A stretch of DNA of 64,000 nt, taken from positions 263,001 to 327,000 of the forward strand of contig NC_134442.1 of assembly GCF_030867145.1 (NCBI RefSeq), given 5' to 3'. Source of the DNA: Opisthocomus hoazin (Eukaryota; Chordata; Aves; Opisthocomiformes; Opisthocomidae). Positions within the stretch are counted from its first letter, which is position 1. Each line of letters opens with the position of its first letter. Of the stretch, positions 44,891 through 55,407 are shown piece after piece. The notes beneath the pieces are model-generated. The model searched no databases. It had not been told where the DNA came from and saw only the letters and a list, made by a program, of their open reading frames with translations. A program made the position numbers and the translations under genes.

Positions 44891-47800
44891 TGGAGGTTAT
44901 TTTGAGTTGCTAAAGGAAGACTTCATCCACTTCCTCACCTGCTTCCAGGTTGCTAATTTCCCACCACAAGGTCTCCCTAACTTGCCTCTCCCCTGACCCT
45001 CACCCACAAGGGCTCAGTCAGCTGGTTGCCTGTCCCATAGATGGAAACCATATATAGGTCCTTCAGCACCTCCCTCCTAATCTTCTTGGCCAGTGTCTCT
45101 TGAAGAGCATCTCCCCATCTATTACAGCCAGGTGTGCAAGTTGGCCCCCCACCCCTTGGCAGTTATTTCATCGCTGTTGCAGTTCAGTGCTGGCATGTGG
45201 GGCTGCAGCTCCTCCTGTCTGTGCCCCAGTCTGACAACAGTGACGCACGTGTGGGTGCAGCACCTCAGCTGTGGCACCAGGGCCAGGGGCAGACTTGTCC
45301 CAGGGACACCTGGCACCAAGCACCCAAGACCCCATATGTGTCAAAGATGTGCTTCAGAGCTCAGACATGATGGAGCAGATGGTAATGTTATGATGAGACG
45401 ACCTGCACATGTAGACAATGAGGTAGACAACATGAGGTGCCCACAGAGTTAGCTAACCCTGCACTTGAAAACACCACAGAGTAGCAGGGCTGGACTGTGA
45501 AGGCCTGGCAGGAGAGAACTTTGCTTTCTGGGGTGGCTCTGCAGCCCAGGAGGGCCTGTGGTGGAGGTGAAGCTGATCTCCAGGAAGGACAAGGTGCTTC
45601 TGATAATGTCCTTGTCTATGGACACTCTGTGTTGCAGGACCACTGTGAAAATCATGTGCGTATTCCTTGATTGTATCTCCAAAGGGTAGTTAAAGGATGG
45701 GGGTAAGCAGAGTTTGAGAACCCTGGCACACAATGCAGCACCAGTGCTGGTGACGTGTTCTTTCTGTCCTGGTCTGATGTGTCTCCTGTATTCACGCCCT
45801 GCCTGAATCTGCGGCATAAAGATGGGACAGCAATGGCCTAACCATGTCAGTGGGAATCAGTCGCAGGAGCACAAGCACCAAACCTGTCTCAGATGCCATC
45901 TGGGGCAGCTGCACATGCTGTGCTGCCCCTCCCAGCTACACGCTGTTGTGCTGAAGAGCCCTTCATCTCACATAGCATTCGGGACCTGTCATTGGCCAGG
46001 GTATGGAGTTGCTGCCTTGAGTGAAGATAGGCAAGGAAATGATATCCATGAGACAACTGAAGTTACAATCTCTGGAGATCTTTGAAATTCCACTGATGGG
46101 GAAGAGACGTAAAATAGATCCCTGCCTGTCTGTGCCTGGATGTCCTCTCTAATGATGGGACAAGGAAAAGTGATTCTAAGACCTCAGTCTGTCACTGAGA
46201 GAACAAAAGACATTGCTGGAAAGAAGAGTCTCTCCCCAGGTTACGGAAGGAGCATCACTGATGACCTTAGCCTGCTTCACAGTAGATTTCCCAGGAGTCC
46301 CTGGGACACCCCAAGGGAGCCCAGAGGGGCAGAGAAAGTGCTGCCATGGGCTGGTCCTCTGCTGCTGAGCTGGACTGGGCTCCTGGGATGGAGGCAGATT
46401 ATGGCAAGTGGGCAGTGCTGCAGAGAGACAGCTGTGCCCAGGAGCAGCTTCTCTGCAAAGCACAGCAGGGCTGAGGCCACTGCCTGCAGGCAGCAAGGGC
46501 AGAGGAGCGAGGCAGAGAGAGGTTAACGTCTGTCTGGCATTGGAGGACACTGAGAACTCACTGTGGGGAAGAACCTTCCCAGCCAGTCAGTCTGTGGCTG
46601 CAGGACATTGCATCTGCAGATCCTGGGGGGATCTCCTCAAGGTGGCCCATCGCACAGCCTGCGGGATCTGTAAGTACAACTCTCAGAGATACTCTGGTGT
46701 AGGGGAGGAGGACGTGCTGCAGAGCAGGGATTGCCTGCTGCAGCATCCTGGGGCTGTGTGCTGGGGCCGGGACTCTGCCGCCTGCCAGGGACAGCAATCA
46801 GACTGCCCGGGGAGCTCACCACAGAGTAGAGAGGAGAAGCTATGAGTGGAAGGAGCCACCCTTGGCAGGGCAGGGTGCTTCTGTTGCATGGGTCAGGGCT
46901 GCTCACAGCTCCAGATCACCCCCACTGCATTTCCAAGGGAATTATTCCAGATAGAGCTCCCTGAAAGAGAAGGTGATGCTCAGTTGAGGTTTCTCATCTT
47001 GCTTTGCTGCATGCACAGTGGGAGATTTCTAAGGGCACTTTTCATTTGGAAAGTTGAAGGAGGGATGACTGTAGAGAGGAGAAGCTTTCCTGAGTCTGCA
47101 TTTTCACTTTCCAGCTGTGGGGACTACAGACAGCACCAGCATCCCCTGGCCAGTTTCATCAGGGTTTGTGTGAGCTGCCCTTTAGTCCCTGCACACACCG
47201 AGAGGCTGCAGGGCAGAGCTGGGCACACAGGGGCTGTGCTGGGTTCTGTGAGCACTGGCAGGGAGGAGATGTGGGTCCAAAGCAAGAGCTCCTGGCAGGG
47301 ACAGCTCCAGGCAGTCGAGATGGGCAGGCAGGGAGGGAACTGCTCATGGAAACCCTGTTGCAGGGGAGATATGGGCAACTCCTGGCCAGCCCTGCAGTGC
47401 AGATGCCTTCCCTGAGCAACCACCTTCCTCTCTCCTCGCCCACACAGCAAAGCCCGTGGCCCTCACGGCCATTGGGTCGAGGATGGGAGTCAGCTCTCTG
47501 TCCAGCAGCCCAGCAGAAGAGGCGAAGGACATCCCTCCTGCCATGTGCCCGTATCCCACTGAGCAGTGATGGGGCTGAGGGCAGCTGTCCTGCGTTGTCA
47601 CTGTCTGGGAGGTGGTGAGCACAGCTGGGTAAGGGTAACGCTTCCATGAGTGCCCGGCTGCCTCTCTCCTTGCCACTTTCAGCCAGATCCTCAGTCTATT
47701 TTTCCTTGCTTCTCCTCCTGTCTCTTTTCAATTTATCTCTTTGTTTCTGTCACACTCTCTGGGGATGGGAGTCTAAGCTGCATAGTCAAACTGTGATTTC

Positions 47801-48755
47801 ATTTCTCCATTCCTGCAGATGTGTCCATGGGAACAAGTGTCTCACCTTCCCTTTAACCTGTGGGGCTGTGGGCAATGCAGCCTGTGGGGGTGGGGACTGA
47901 GTCAATTTTCTCTAAATGAGATAATATCATTAGGACAATTGGCTAGCTCCTTGGGCTGTCCTTCCAAGCTGTCAGCTGCCCTCCAGGAAGGAAACGTGAC
48001 CCATAGCACCTCTGTTTTATCATAGAGCCACATGGAGAAATACAGAGATGCTACAACCGAGGACATGCTGTTGGGCTGGTAAAATTAGCCATGTGTATTC
48101 TTGGCTAGAAGTGGTGTGCGGAGACCCATAGAATGCGTGAGACATTTATTGATCTCTGTTGTCAGTAGCGTCTCCATCTCTTCATTGCTCTATCTGGGTG
48201 CAGGCCCAGGGCAGTTCAGAAATAGAAGGATGTACAGACCCGTTGCCATATCTCTGCATTAAGCCACAGTCTGTCCTCTTGCCTTGCAGGACTCACCCTG
48301 TTCACCCTGCAGTCAGCAGAAATGCAGAGGGTGTCCATCATCTAACGACAGCCACAAGGGGAAATCAGGAAAGCTGTGAAATCCCAAAATTTCTGAGTCT
48401 GACTTCTGTAGTTTTGATGCTGAGAATCCCTACTGCGACAGGAGAAGGTTCCTCTGACAAAGTTGTACAACAGGTCTGGCCCTGCCCCACCATGCCCGTG
48501 ACTCCACTGCTGCAGAGCAGGGCTGGCTCCATAGTAACCAGCAGGAAGAGGTCCTGTTCCTCCCAGTACACTCAGGATAAAACAACCAAAGCTGCAGCCA
48601 CAGAGCTGAAAGAAGGGCTCCTGGAAAAAGAATGACGGGTGTGTGTAGCAGGGTGAGGGTCTCAGAGAAAGGCTTTGATTTTGCTCTGAGAAGTCTGCCC
48701 TAAATCTTCATTGGCTCTTCCTCTAAGGACAGGACCCCATGCACAGAAGAAAAAA

Positions 48756-49733
48756 ATGTCCAACAGCAGCTCCATCACCCACTTCCCCCTCCTGGCATTC
48801 GCAGACACCCGGGAGCTGCAGCTCTTGCACTTCTGGCTCTTCCTGGCCATCTACCTGGCTGCCCTCCTCAGCAATGGCATCATCATCATCGCCATAGCCT
48901 GTGACCGCCACCTTTACACCCCCATGTACACCTTCCTCCTCAACCTCTCCCTCTTTGACCTGGGCTCCATCTCCACCACTGTGCCCAAATCCATGACCAA
49001 TTCCCTCTGGCGCTCCAGGGCCATCTCCTATGCAGGACGCGCTGCCCAGCTCTTTTTCTTTGTCTTCTTCATTGCAGGGGAGTACTGCCTTCTGACCATC
49101 ATGGCCTATGACCGCTACGTTGCCATCTGCAGACCCCTGCACTACGGGACCCTCCTGGGCAGCAGAGCTTGTGTCCACATGGCGGCAGCTGCCTGGGGCA
49201 GTGCTTTGCTCTATTCTCTCCTTCACACCGTTAACACATTTTCACTTTCTCTCTGCCAAGGCAATGTTCTTGACCAGTTCTTCTGTGAAGTGCCCCAGAT
49301 CCTCAAGCTCTCCTGCTCAGAATCCTACCTCAGAAAGGCTGGCCTTCTTTTGTTTGGTTTCTCTTTAGGTTTTGGATGTTTCCTTTTCATTGTGCTGTCC
49401 TATGTGCAGATCTTCAGGGCCGTGCTGAGGATCCCCTCTGAGCAGGGACGGCACAAACCCTTTTCCACGTGCCTCCCTCACCTGGCTGTGGTCTCTGTGT
49501 TCATCAGCACTGCCATGTTTGCTTACCTGAAGCCCCCCTCCATCTCTTCCCCATTTCTGGATCTGGTGATGGCTGTTTTGTATTCAGTGGTACCCCCAGC
49601 ACTGAATCCCCTCATCTACAGCATGAGGAACAAGGAGCTCAAGGATGCGGTGCGGAAACTGGTGACTCCATTTCTTTCAACAGCCATAGACTGCCTATTT
49701 TCCTCTCCAAATGGATCCCAAATTAGGTCATGA
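48756..49733 (+). CDS. Olfactory receptor, OR14-like, open with extended C-terminus (unit 4)
   Basis: The start is the ATG at 48756 (MSNSSS, glycosylation site at Asn3), 24 bases after the acceptor AG at 48731-48732. The frame is also open further upstream, but that part precedes the acceptor. The product is 325 residues with all seven TM segments, LYTPMYTFLLNLS, MAYDRYVAICRPLHY (116-130), the loop cysteines, KPFSTCLPHL and PALNPLIYSMRNKELKDAV. Relative to the unit 1 receptor there is one extra base near codon 305. The reading frame therefore passes the TAG used there and adds about 15 residues (ending SSPNGSQIRS). The tail after TM7 varies among ORs, so the receptor is probably still functional. 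The changes in the TM2 motif (H to Y, F to T) are unusual. Confidence 0.92.
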   Translation: MSNSSSITHFPLLAFADTRELQLLHFWLFLAIYLAALLSNGIIIIAIACDRHLYTPMYTFLLNLSLFDLGSISTTVPKSMTNSLWRSRAISYAGRAAQLFFFVFFIAGEYCLLTIMAYDRYVAICRPLHYGTLLGSRACVHMAAAAWGSALLYSLLHTVNTFSLSLCQGNVLDQFFCEVPQILKLSCSESYLRKAGLLLFGFSLGFGCFLFIVLSYVQIFRAVLRIPSEQGRHKPFSTCLPHLAVVSVFISTAMFAYLKPPSISSPFLDLVMAVLYSVVPPALNPLIYSMRNKELKDAVRKLVTPFLSTAIDCLFSSPNGSQIRS

Positions 49734-50759
49734 CAGGCCAAGTCTGTCTTTCCTTCTTCATAATTTTTTTTTCTTTTTCCACTTGTGGTTTTTTGGCCTT
49801 CAAACAATTGTCATGATTCATTCTTTCCTGCTTAGGTGTCCACCCAACTTGTGTGACCAAGAGACTTTGTGTAAGGACTTATGGAAGGCCTTGAATCCAT
49901 GCAGGTGCAGGAGAAGGAGGCTGGTCTGTGCCCTTGGTGGCATGGACAGACCAGAAAGGTGGCCCAGGGCCCTGTTCACTACCGAGCCATTGGGCATTTC
50001 TCACTGGCTTTTTCCATCACTGGTCGCTCAATGCAGGTTTCTGGGTAAGTTTTGCTGTAGAGGCATCTGCGTCCTCCTGCTGGGCTCACTGCCTGCATCG
50101 TGGGAATGGCAAACCCTTCTCTGTTTTGGCTCAGAACCTTGAACAGGGCTGCTTGTGATGCCCCATGTGTGACACGACCTTTCCAGGAGCTTGGAGAGGT
50201 TCCTTAACAGGAAGGCCATGGGCTGAGAAACCACTAAGCACTGCTGTGAGCACCATGTCAGAGTGACCATTCCCCACCCTGAACACATCCTGTCCTGTGC
50301 TGTGCCTGCACAGAAGGGCCATGGAACCATGTGTGGGACAGTGGGGCAGGGACACTGCAGGAAAGCTGGCAGACAAAGCCACCTTCTGGGCCATGAAAAA
50401 GCTGCTAAGGGGAGACAGCAAAGACAGGTATAGACCAGGATTTATGTACACTGCCTTTGCAGTGCAGGTGTGACTATGGGAAAAGCAAAGCTCACCCTAA
50501 GTTTGTGTCTGTAAGAAAAGTCAAGAGCAAAGAAAAGGGCCTGAATTTCTGTGTTAGAAACTAAGGCTGAAGAAGGGAAATATAGGGCTGCTGCTGAATG
50601 GGAAATGGAATTCAAGAACAGTACACAGCAATGGGGCTGTCAGACTCAATGCCTTCTTTGCCTGAGTCTTTCCCAAAAAGATCTCCCAGGCCTCACTGCT
50701 CAAGACAGGAGCTGAAGGAGGAGGAGAGCATGTATTGGCAGGAACCTCATGAAATGCCA

Positions 50760-51200
50760 GCAGGACAAATGCCATTTTCTGGCCCTGCAGCGGACTCACC
50801 GTGGCAATGGCACAGGCTGGGGGTTGTCTGGCTGAGCACAGCCCTGTGGGAAAGCTGTTGTTGGTCAGGGAGCTGGACAGGAGGCAGCCGTTTGCCCTGG
50901 CAGCCAGGGAGGCCATCAGCATCCTGGGCTGTACGACCAGGAGCGTGGCCAGGAGATGGAGAGAAGAGATTCTCTGGAATACTGCATCCAGATTTCAGAT
51001 CCACAGTTCAGGAACGATACTGGCAAGCTGTGCTAGGTTTAGCAAAGGGCCCTCAGGACATCCAGGGACAGGAGCACTTCGACTATGAGGAGAGTCTGAG
51101 GGAGTTGGGCTTGTCCAGCCCAGAGAAGGGAAGGCTGAGGGGGTCCTCATCCAAGCCTGGCAGTACCTACGAGAATTTCACCGAGAATACAGAGCCAGTC
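50760..51200 (+). repeat. Degraded CR1 3' region (unit 4)
   Basis: Paralogue of 11930-12360 in unit 1 (ALAAREAISILGC, ELGLSSPEKGRLRG). Interrupted on the right by the ERV piece at 51213. Confidence 0.65.
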
Positions 51201-51212
51201 TCTTCACAATGG

Positions 51213-51669
51213 TGCATTAAAAAAATTTAATCCTCACACGAGTGGGTTACACTGGGTATTGCTTTATTCACAACTCAGAGTTGGGCCATCACCTCAGTGA
51301 GTGGCAAAGCTGAACTCGCTAGACCAGTTTATATACATTTATTAAACCGATTAGATCAAGGCTAGAATCCTCATAAGTTTCTAAGCAACCATTCCCTTCC
51401 TTTAAGTACATCATTTATTGAGTTCTTTCTATGCTTCTATCTTTGCAGAATTCTCCCTCGCAGGTTTCACGCCTTGCTTGGTTTCAGGGTCGTCTCGGCT
51501 TCTTTAATTAATTCTGTTTGATACAATCCATACGATTGATTTCTATCCCAATTGCAACATGCCGATTGTATGGTTTCTTAACACAGCTGTGTTTACACAA
51601 CTGAATCTATGTTCTAGTTCTATGATTTTATTCTATCCTATAATCAGTCTTTATAATTGGTCTCTAGCA
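51213..51669 (-). repeat. LTR (family B), copy 2
   Basis: 457 bp with TG...CA ends on the minus strand (TGCTAGAGACC at 51669, TTTAATGCA at 51213). It contains AATAAAGC on the minus strand near 51265. It is preceded by a polypurine tract (AAAAGGAGGGAA) at 51681-51670, so this is a 3' LTR still joined to internal sequence. Confidence 0.85.
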
Positions 51670-51920
51670 TTCCCTCCTTTTGTTTTTATTGCATCCCTGC
51701 AATTACTATACTTCCAAACTTCTTTTTGACACTTCTTAGTGATTGACATTAAACAAGTTAGTATACATTGAAAAATCACAAACAGACAAATAATGATTAT
51801 TACAACAAAGAATACCTGGGCTTCAGGAGATATAACTTGATACCAATAAGCTTGATTTCTCATCTGGGAAAAAGAATCCTGGAGGTACAAAAGACATTGT
51901 GATGAAGATGACTTCTGCAA
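51651..51920 (-). pseudogene. env: Retroviral envelope TM tail fragment
   Basis: An 89-codon frame ends just inside the LTR start. It has one strongly hydrophobic stretch (FFVVIIIICLFVIFQCILTC) followed by a short polar, basic tail (ITKKCQKEVWKYSNCRD). This is the layout of a retroviral transmembrane envelope subunit with membrane anchor and cytoplasmic tail directly before the polypurine tract and 3' LTR. No fusion peptide or ectodomain remains. Assignment rests on position and hydropathy; I do not recognise the family. Confidence 0.6.
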
Positions 51921-52202
51921 ACCACTTCAGCGTGTTCACAATCCTTCTCGCCAACCTTCCACGACTACCCCACATGCGGCATGTGACAATCCAACAACAC
52001 ACACCATCTCTGCTGCCCTGAAAGACTGTTATGACAGATGGACCCCAAAGTCACTGACTAAAGGAACTCAGTGAACCTTATAGAGGGATAGCCCATAGTG
52101 TAAGGAATGATGTCTCTGTGCGCGAATCAAAAGTGGTTGTCATTTTTTGGAAAGTGTTGTACCTGAGCATGATGTAGATGGTATAGAGTAAGGGGTGGAT
52201 AC

Positions 52203-52759
52203 TGTCCTGGTTTCAGCTGGGATAGAGGTAATTATAATGTCAGTAGCTGCTGTGTTTTGGATTTAGTATGAGAAGCATGTTGGTAACAGTGATGATTATA
52301 GCTGTTTCTAGGAAATTAAGGTCTTTTTTCTGGTTTCTCATGTTCAGCTCTTGAGCAAATTTGCAGGAGCTAGGAGGGATCATAGCCAGACAGCTAACCC
52401 AAGCTGGCCAGTGGAAATATTCCATACCGTAGACGCCATGCTCAGTATATAGATGGGGGTTGTCTGGGGACATATCCATGAATTCCAGGAGTTCTGTGGA
52501 TTCTGCGATGGTTTCCTGGGGACAAACTGTGCAATTGGTCATTGGGCAGTGAGAAAAATTGCATTGTGTATCACTTGTTTTGCATAATCATCATTATTAG
52601 TATTATATTATACTTTCCCTTCATTTCTTAGTAAACTGGCTTTATTTCAACCCATGAGTATTAGTTTTGCCCATTCTCCTCCCCATCCCACTGCAGGCAG
52701 GAAGAGAGAGCAAGCAGCTGTGTGGTCCTAGTTGCCAGCTGCCAGGTTAAATCACGACA
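52203..52759 (+). repeat. Solo LTR, ERVL type
   Basis: 557 bp from TGTCCTGGTTTCAGCTGG to a CACGACA end. Inside are the order GGAAATATTCCATACCGTAG, TTTCTTAGTAAACTGGCTTT and CTCCTCCCCATCCCACTGC typical of bird ERVL LTRs. Unit 1 has its first 17 or so bases at 13213 and the same right flank (CCATGGCAATTCCTCC) at 13375, so the insertion predates the duplication and was later cut out of unit 1. Confidence 0.8.
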
Positions 52760-53059
52760 CCATGGCAATTCCTCCCTGGGTCAACAGTTCCACTGAACAG
52801 GTACCTCCTTCATTCACCAGTAGTGTCCTGCAATTTCTCATGCTGCTGTCTTGTCAGAGGCACCACAAGTCTGGTACGCACACATGAAAAGCTGTCAAAA
52901 CAGAGCTTCAATACAGGGGGAACTCTGAGAAACTTTTAGATTTGGCAGTAGAACCCTCATGAGGTTTTGCAAGAAGTTGTAAGTCATTTTGAGGGGGGAG
53001 AATAACTCCAAAAAAATGAGGGAAGGTGGGGACGTGAACAGCTAAGGAGTGACCCTGAG

Positions 53060-53570
53060 GAGAAGGGCCTGGGCGTTCCTAGGGATACCAGATGAGCGAG
53101 TGGTGCATGCTTGAAGTGAGTAAGGCCAAGAGCATACAGGGCTGCATTAGGAGGAGCCTGGCCACGCAAACGAGAGAGTTATCACCCCCCTTGCCTCAGC
53201 GGTGCAGTAGTCACATCTGGACTAGTGTGACTGCACATGAGGCTACCCATTCTGGAGGAACACGGAAGAACTATAAAAGTGCTAGAGGAGATCTGCCAGG
53301 ATGGGTTTTGGGTTTCTGTGGAGAGACAGAGGGACTCGAGCCTGGTGAATCGGAGGCTGAGGGAGATAAAGTAGTAGACTGCATCTCCTTAAGGGGTGGT
53401 TTCAGAGATGCAGAAGCTTTCCTTTGTAGTGGGAAGAGAAGAAAGTTTCCACAATGTGCAGACTGAAGTGTTCAGACTGAAGATGAAAAGGAAGTCTCCC
53501 TCAAAGTGTATCCTTGTTGTGTATGAGGTCATCCAGAGGGAGTCTCGAGCAACCCATGGATCTGTGTTTC
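53060..53570 (+). repeat. Degraded CR1 3' region (unit 4)
   Basis: Paralogue of 13660-14180 (VSKAKSIQGCIRRSLA-like). Many frame breaks. The following 53570-55220 is unit flank without a gene. Confidence 0.6.
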
Positions 53571-54391
53571 ACGGAAAATCCCGTGAGCGTGGAGAGACAT
53601 CAGTGAAGGTGAGGAAATGCTGGGGTTAGAGTTAGGTGTGAAAGAAAGAAGGGTGTCTACAGGCTGAAGGGAAAGAGGTGCAGGCATGGGACAGTGCAGG
53701 ACAGCCTGCAGTACAGATGGCTAAGGACTCTGGCAGGGCTGAAGGTTTCAACAGGACCAAGGGCTTTGTCCCCTTGGCCATGGCAGTTGCCTCTACCACC
53801 AAGTACTACAGGGAGAAACTTTCTTTGGAGGCACTGAACTGTGTTTCATCCCTGCGTCTTCTTAGGGAGGCTGAGAGGTTTTGCAGAATTTTCCCACACT
53901 TGTCATTCCTCACCCACACATTCAGCTGTCCCCAAGAAGAATCCTGAGCCACATGTGAGGGATAGGGTCTGCCTTCCCAGGCCTGGGGCTGAGGCCTTGG
54001 CCTTGCTGCTTCATAAAGCAGAACAAGGGTTTTCTCAGTATTTCAGCCACTTGCACAGTGCCTTTGCCTACCTGCAATCATGGCCTCCAATTCTCTGCTC
54101 TAAGGAGTCCCTGGGGAGGCTTTGTCAGTAATGGCCCTCAGTGGGGCCAATCAATGCTTCAAGGTAATTTGAATTTTGTTTCTAGAACATGAGCATTTTT
54201 TTCAATCTCCTCTCAGTATCTGAGCTTCAGGGACTCAATACCAAATACCCCATGGGGCTCATTAAAATACAGAAAGTGCTAAGCTAACAAGCTCCTGAAA
54301 TTTTCTTCAATTCTTCAAGACGTGTACCACTATCTGGAGTTTTTTCACAGTGTAGATAAGGAGAAAGATATCATCCTGTGCCTAATAAGTA

Positions 54392-54406
54392 TTTTTTTTT
54401 TTTTTT
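54392..54406 (+). repeat. Poly-T run (15 bases)
   Basis: Homopolymer in the unit 4 flank; the equivalent site in unit 1 (about 15007) is AT-rich without a long T run. Confidence 0.9.
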
Positions 54407-55407
54407 ATAAAGGGATATTTTTAATTGCTTTTCAGTTTACAGGTGAAGTGGTAGAAACATTATCCAAGTGATATTGTTCCAGGTTTTCTCTTCAGGAGGG
54501 CTGAACAGGTAGGAGAAGCAGTCCCTTGAGGTCTGACACTCTATGGACAACTTTACTCCTCACCTCCCCAACCACAACATTTCTTTCATCGTCACTGCTC
54601 TTTGCATCAGACTTCTCCACTGATCTCTGCAGCTGGATGTTACAGCTCCATTGCACCATCTCCCACCTACTCTCCATAGAGAGCTGGCTGCACACAGGCA
54701 CAGCAGGAGTTGTCCCATTTGCAACAAAAGCAAAATTCAAACATAATCAAGTTCCTTAAAAAAAACCCACACTGTGCAATTACATGGTAATTACAATCTA
54801 CATCTAATGAGGTTGCCTTCCTATAAGGCATAAACTTATGAGAAATATTGTAGATAGGTACAGGAAAAAAACTAATTATAAACATAGAGAGTTGGCTAAG
54901 GAGACAATGAGACTGCTGAAAGGCAGGCAAACTTTTACCTCCCTGATGTCAAAGCAGCAGCTCGGCAGGTGACAGGAATCTGAATGAACAAAGAGTAAAG
55001 GGAGGAGAAAACTGGACAATAATGGAAAAGGCCTTTGTCTAGGCAGACTGCATCTGAAAAAATTACCTTGGAAATAGTCAGGACAGGTGAAAATATATGA
55101 AAAATTAGAGAAATTCAATACATTATTTAACAGGCAGAATAGGGGTTATGAAGTTATAGCAACAGATCAACATTTCTTTGGAATATCCCTTTCCAAACTT
55201 CTTGGCATTGGTCAAGGGCTCTTGTGAGTGAGGACAAGGCAATGTTGCGGCTGTTGTTGAAAGAGGTCAGAAAGTCACCCCAGGGAACCCCAGGCTGTAC
55301 AAGGTCACTTTGGCATTTCTGTGCACCTAGAAAAGAAGAACATTTCCGAAAGCAGTCAGCATGGACTGATGATGGGTCAATCATGCCTATCAAATCTGAT
55401 TGCTGGC

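Larger units (their letters stand above)
45290..55407 (+). repeat. OR segmental-duplication unit 4
   Basis: Colinear with unit 1 (6608-16180), with extra 5' flank. Differences from unit 1 are an ERV piece at 51213-51910 and a whole solo LTR at 52203-52759. The right end, at 55403-55408, is cut by an ERVL element. Apart from the OR I see no secure gene; the frames at 46408-47415 belong to the doubtful upstream frame described for unit 2. Confidence 0.8.

Noticed and set aside
48723-49226. Long antisense open frames opposite the ORs (also 36443-36946, 60949-61287, 20929-21330)
   Set aside because: They mirror conserved receptor codons, recur only because the ORs are similar, and carry no start context, motif or splice support.
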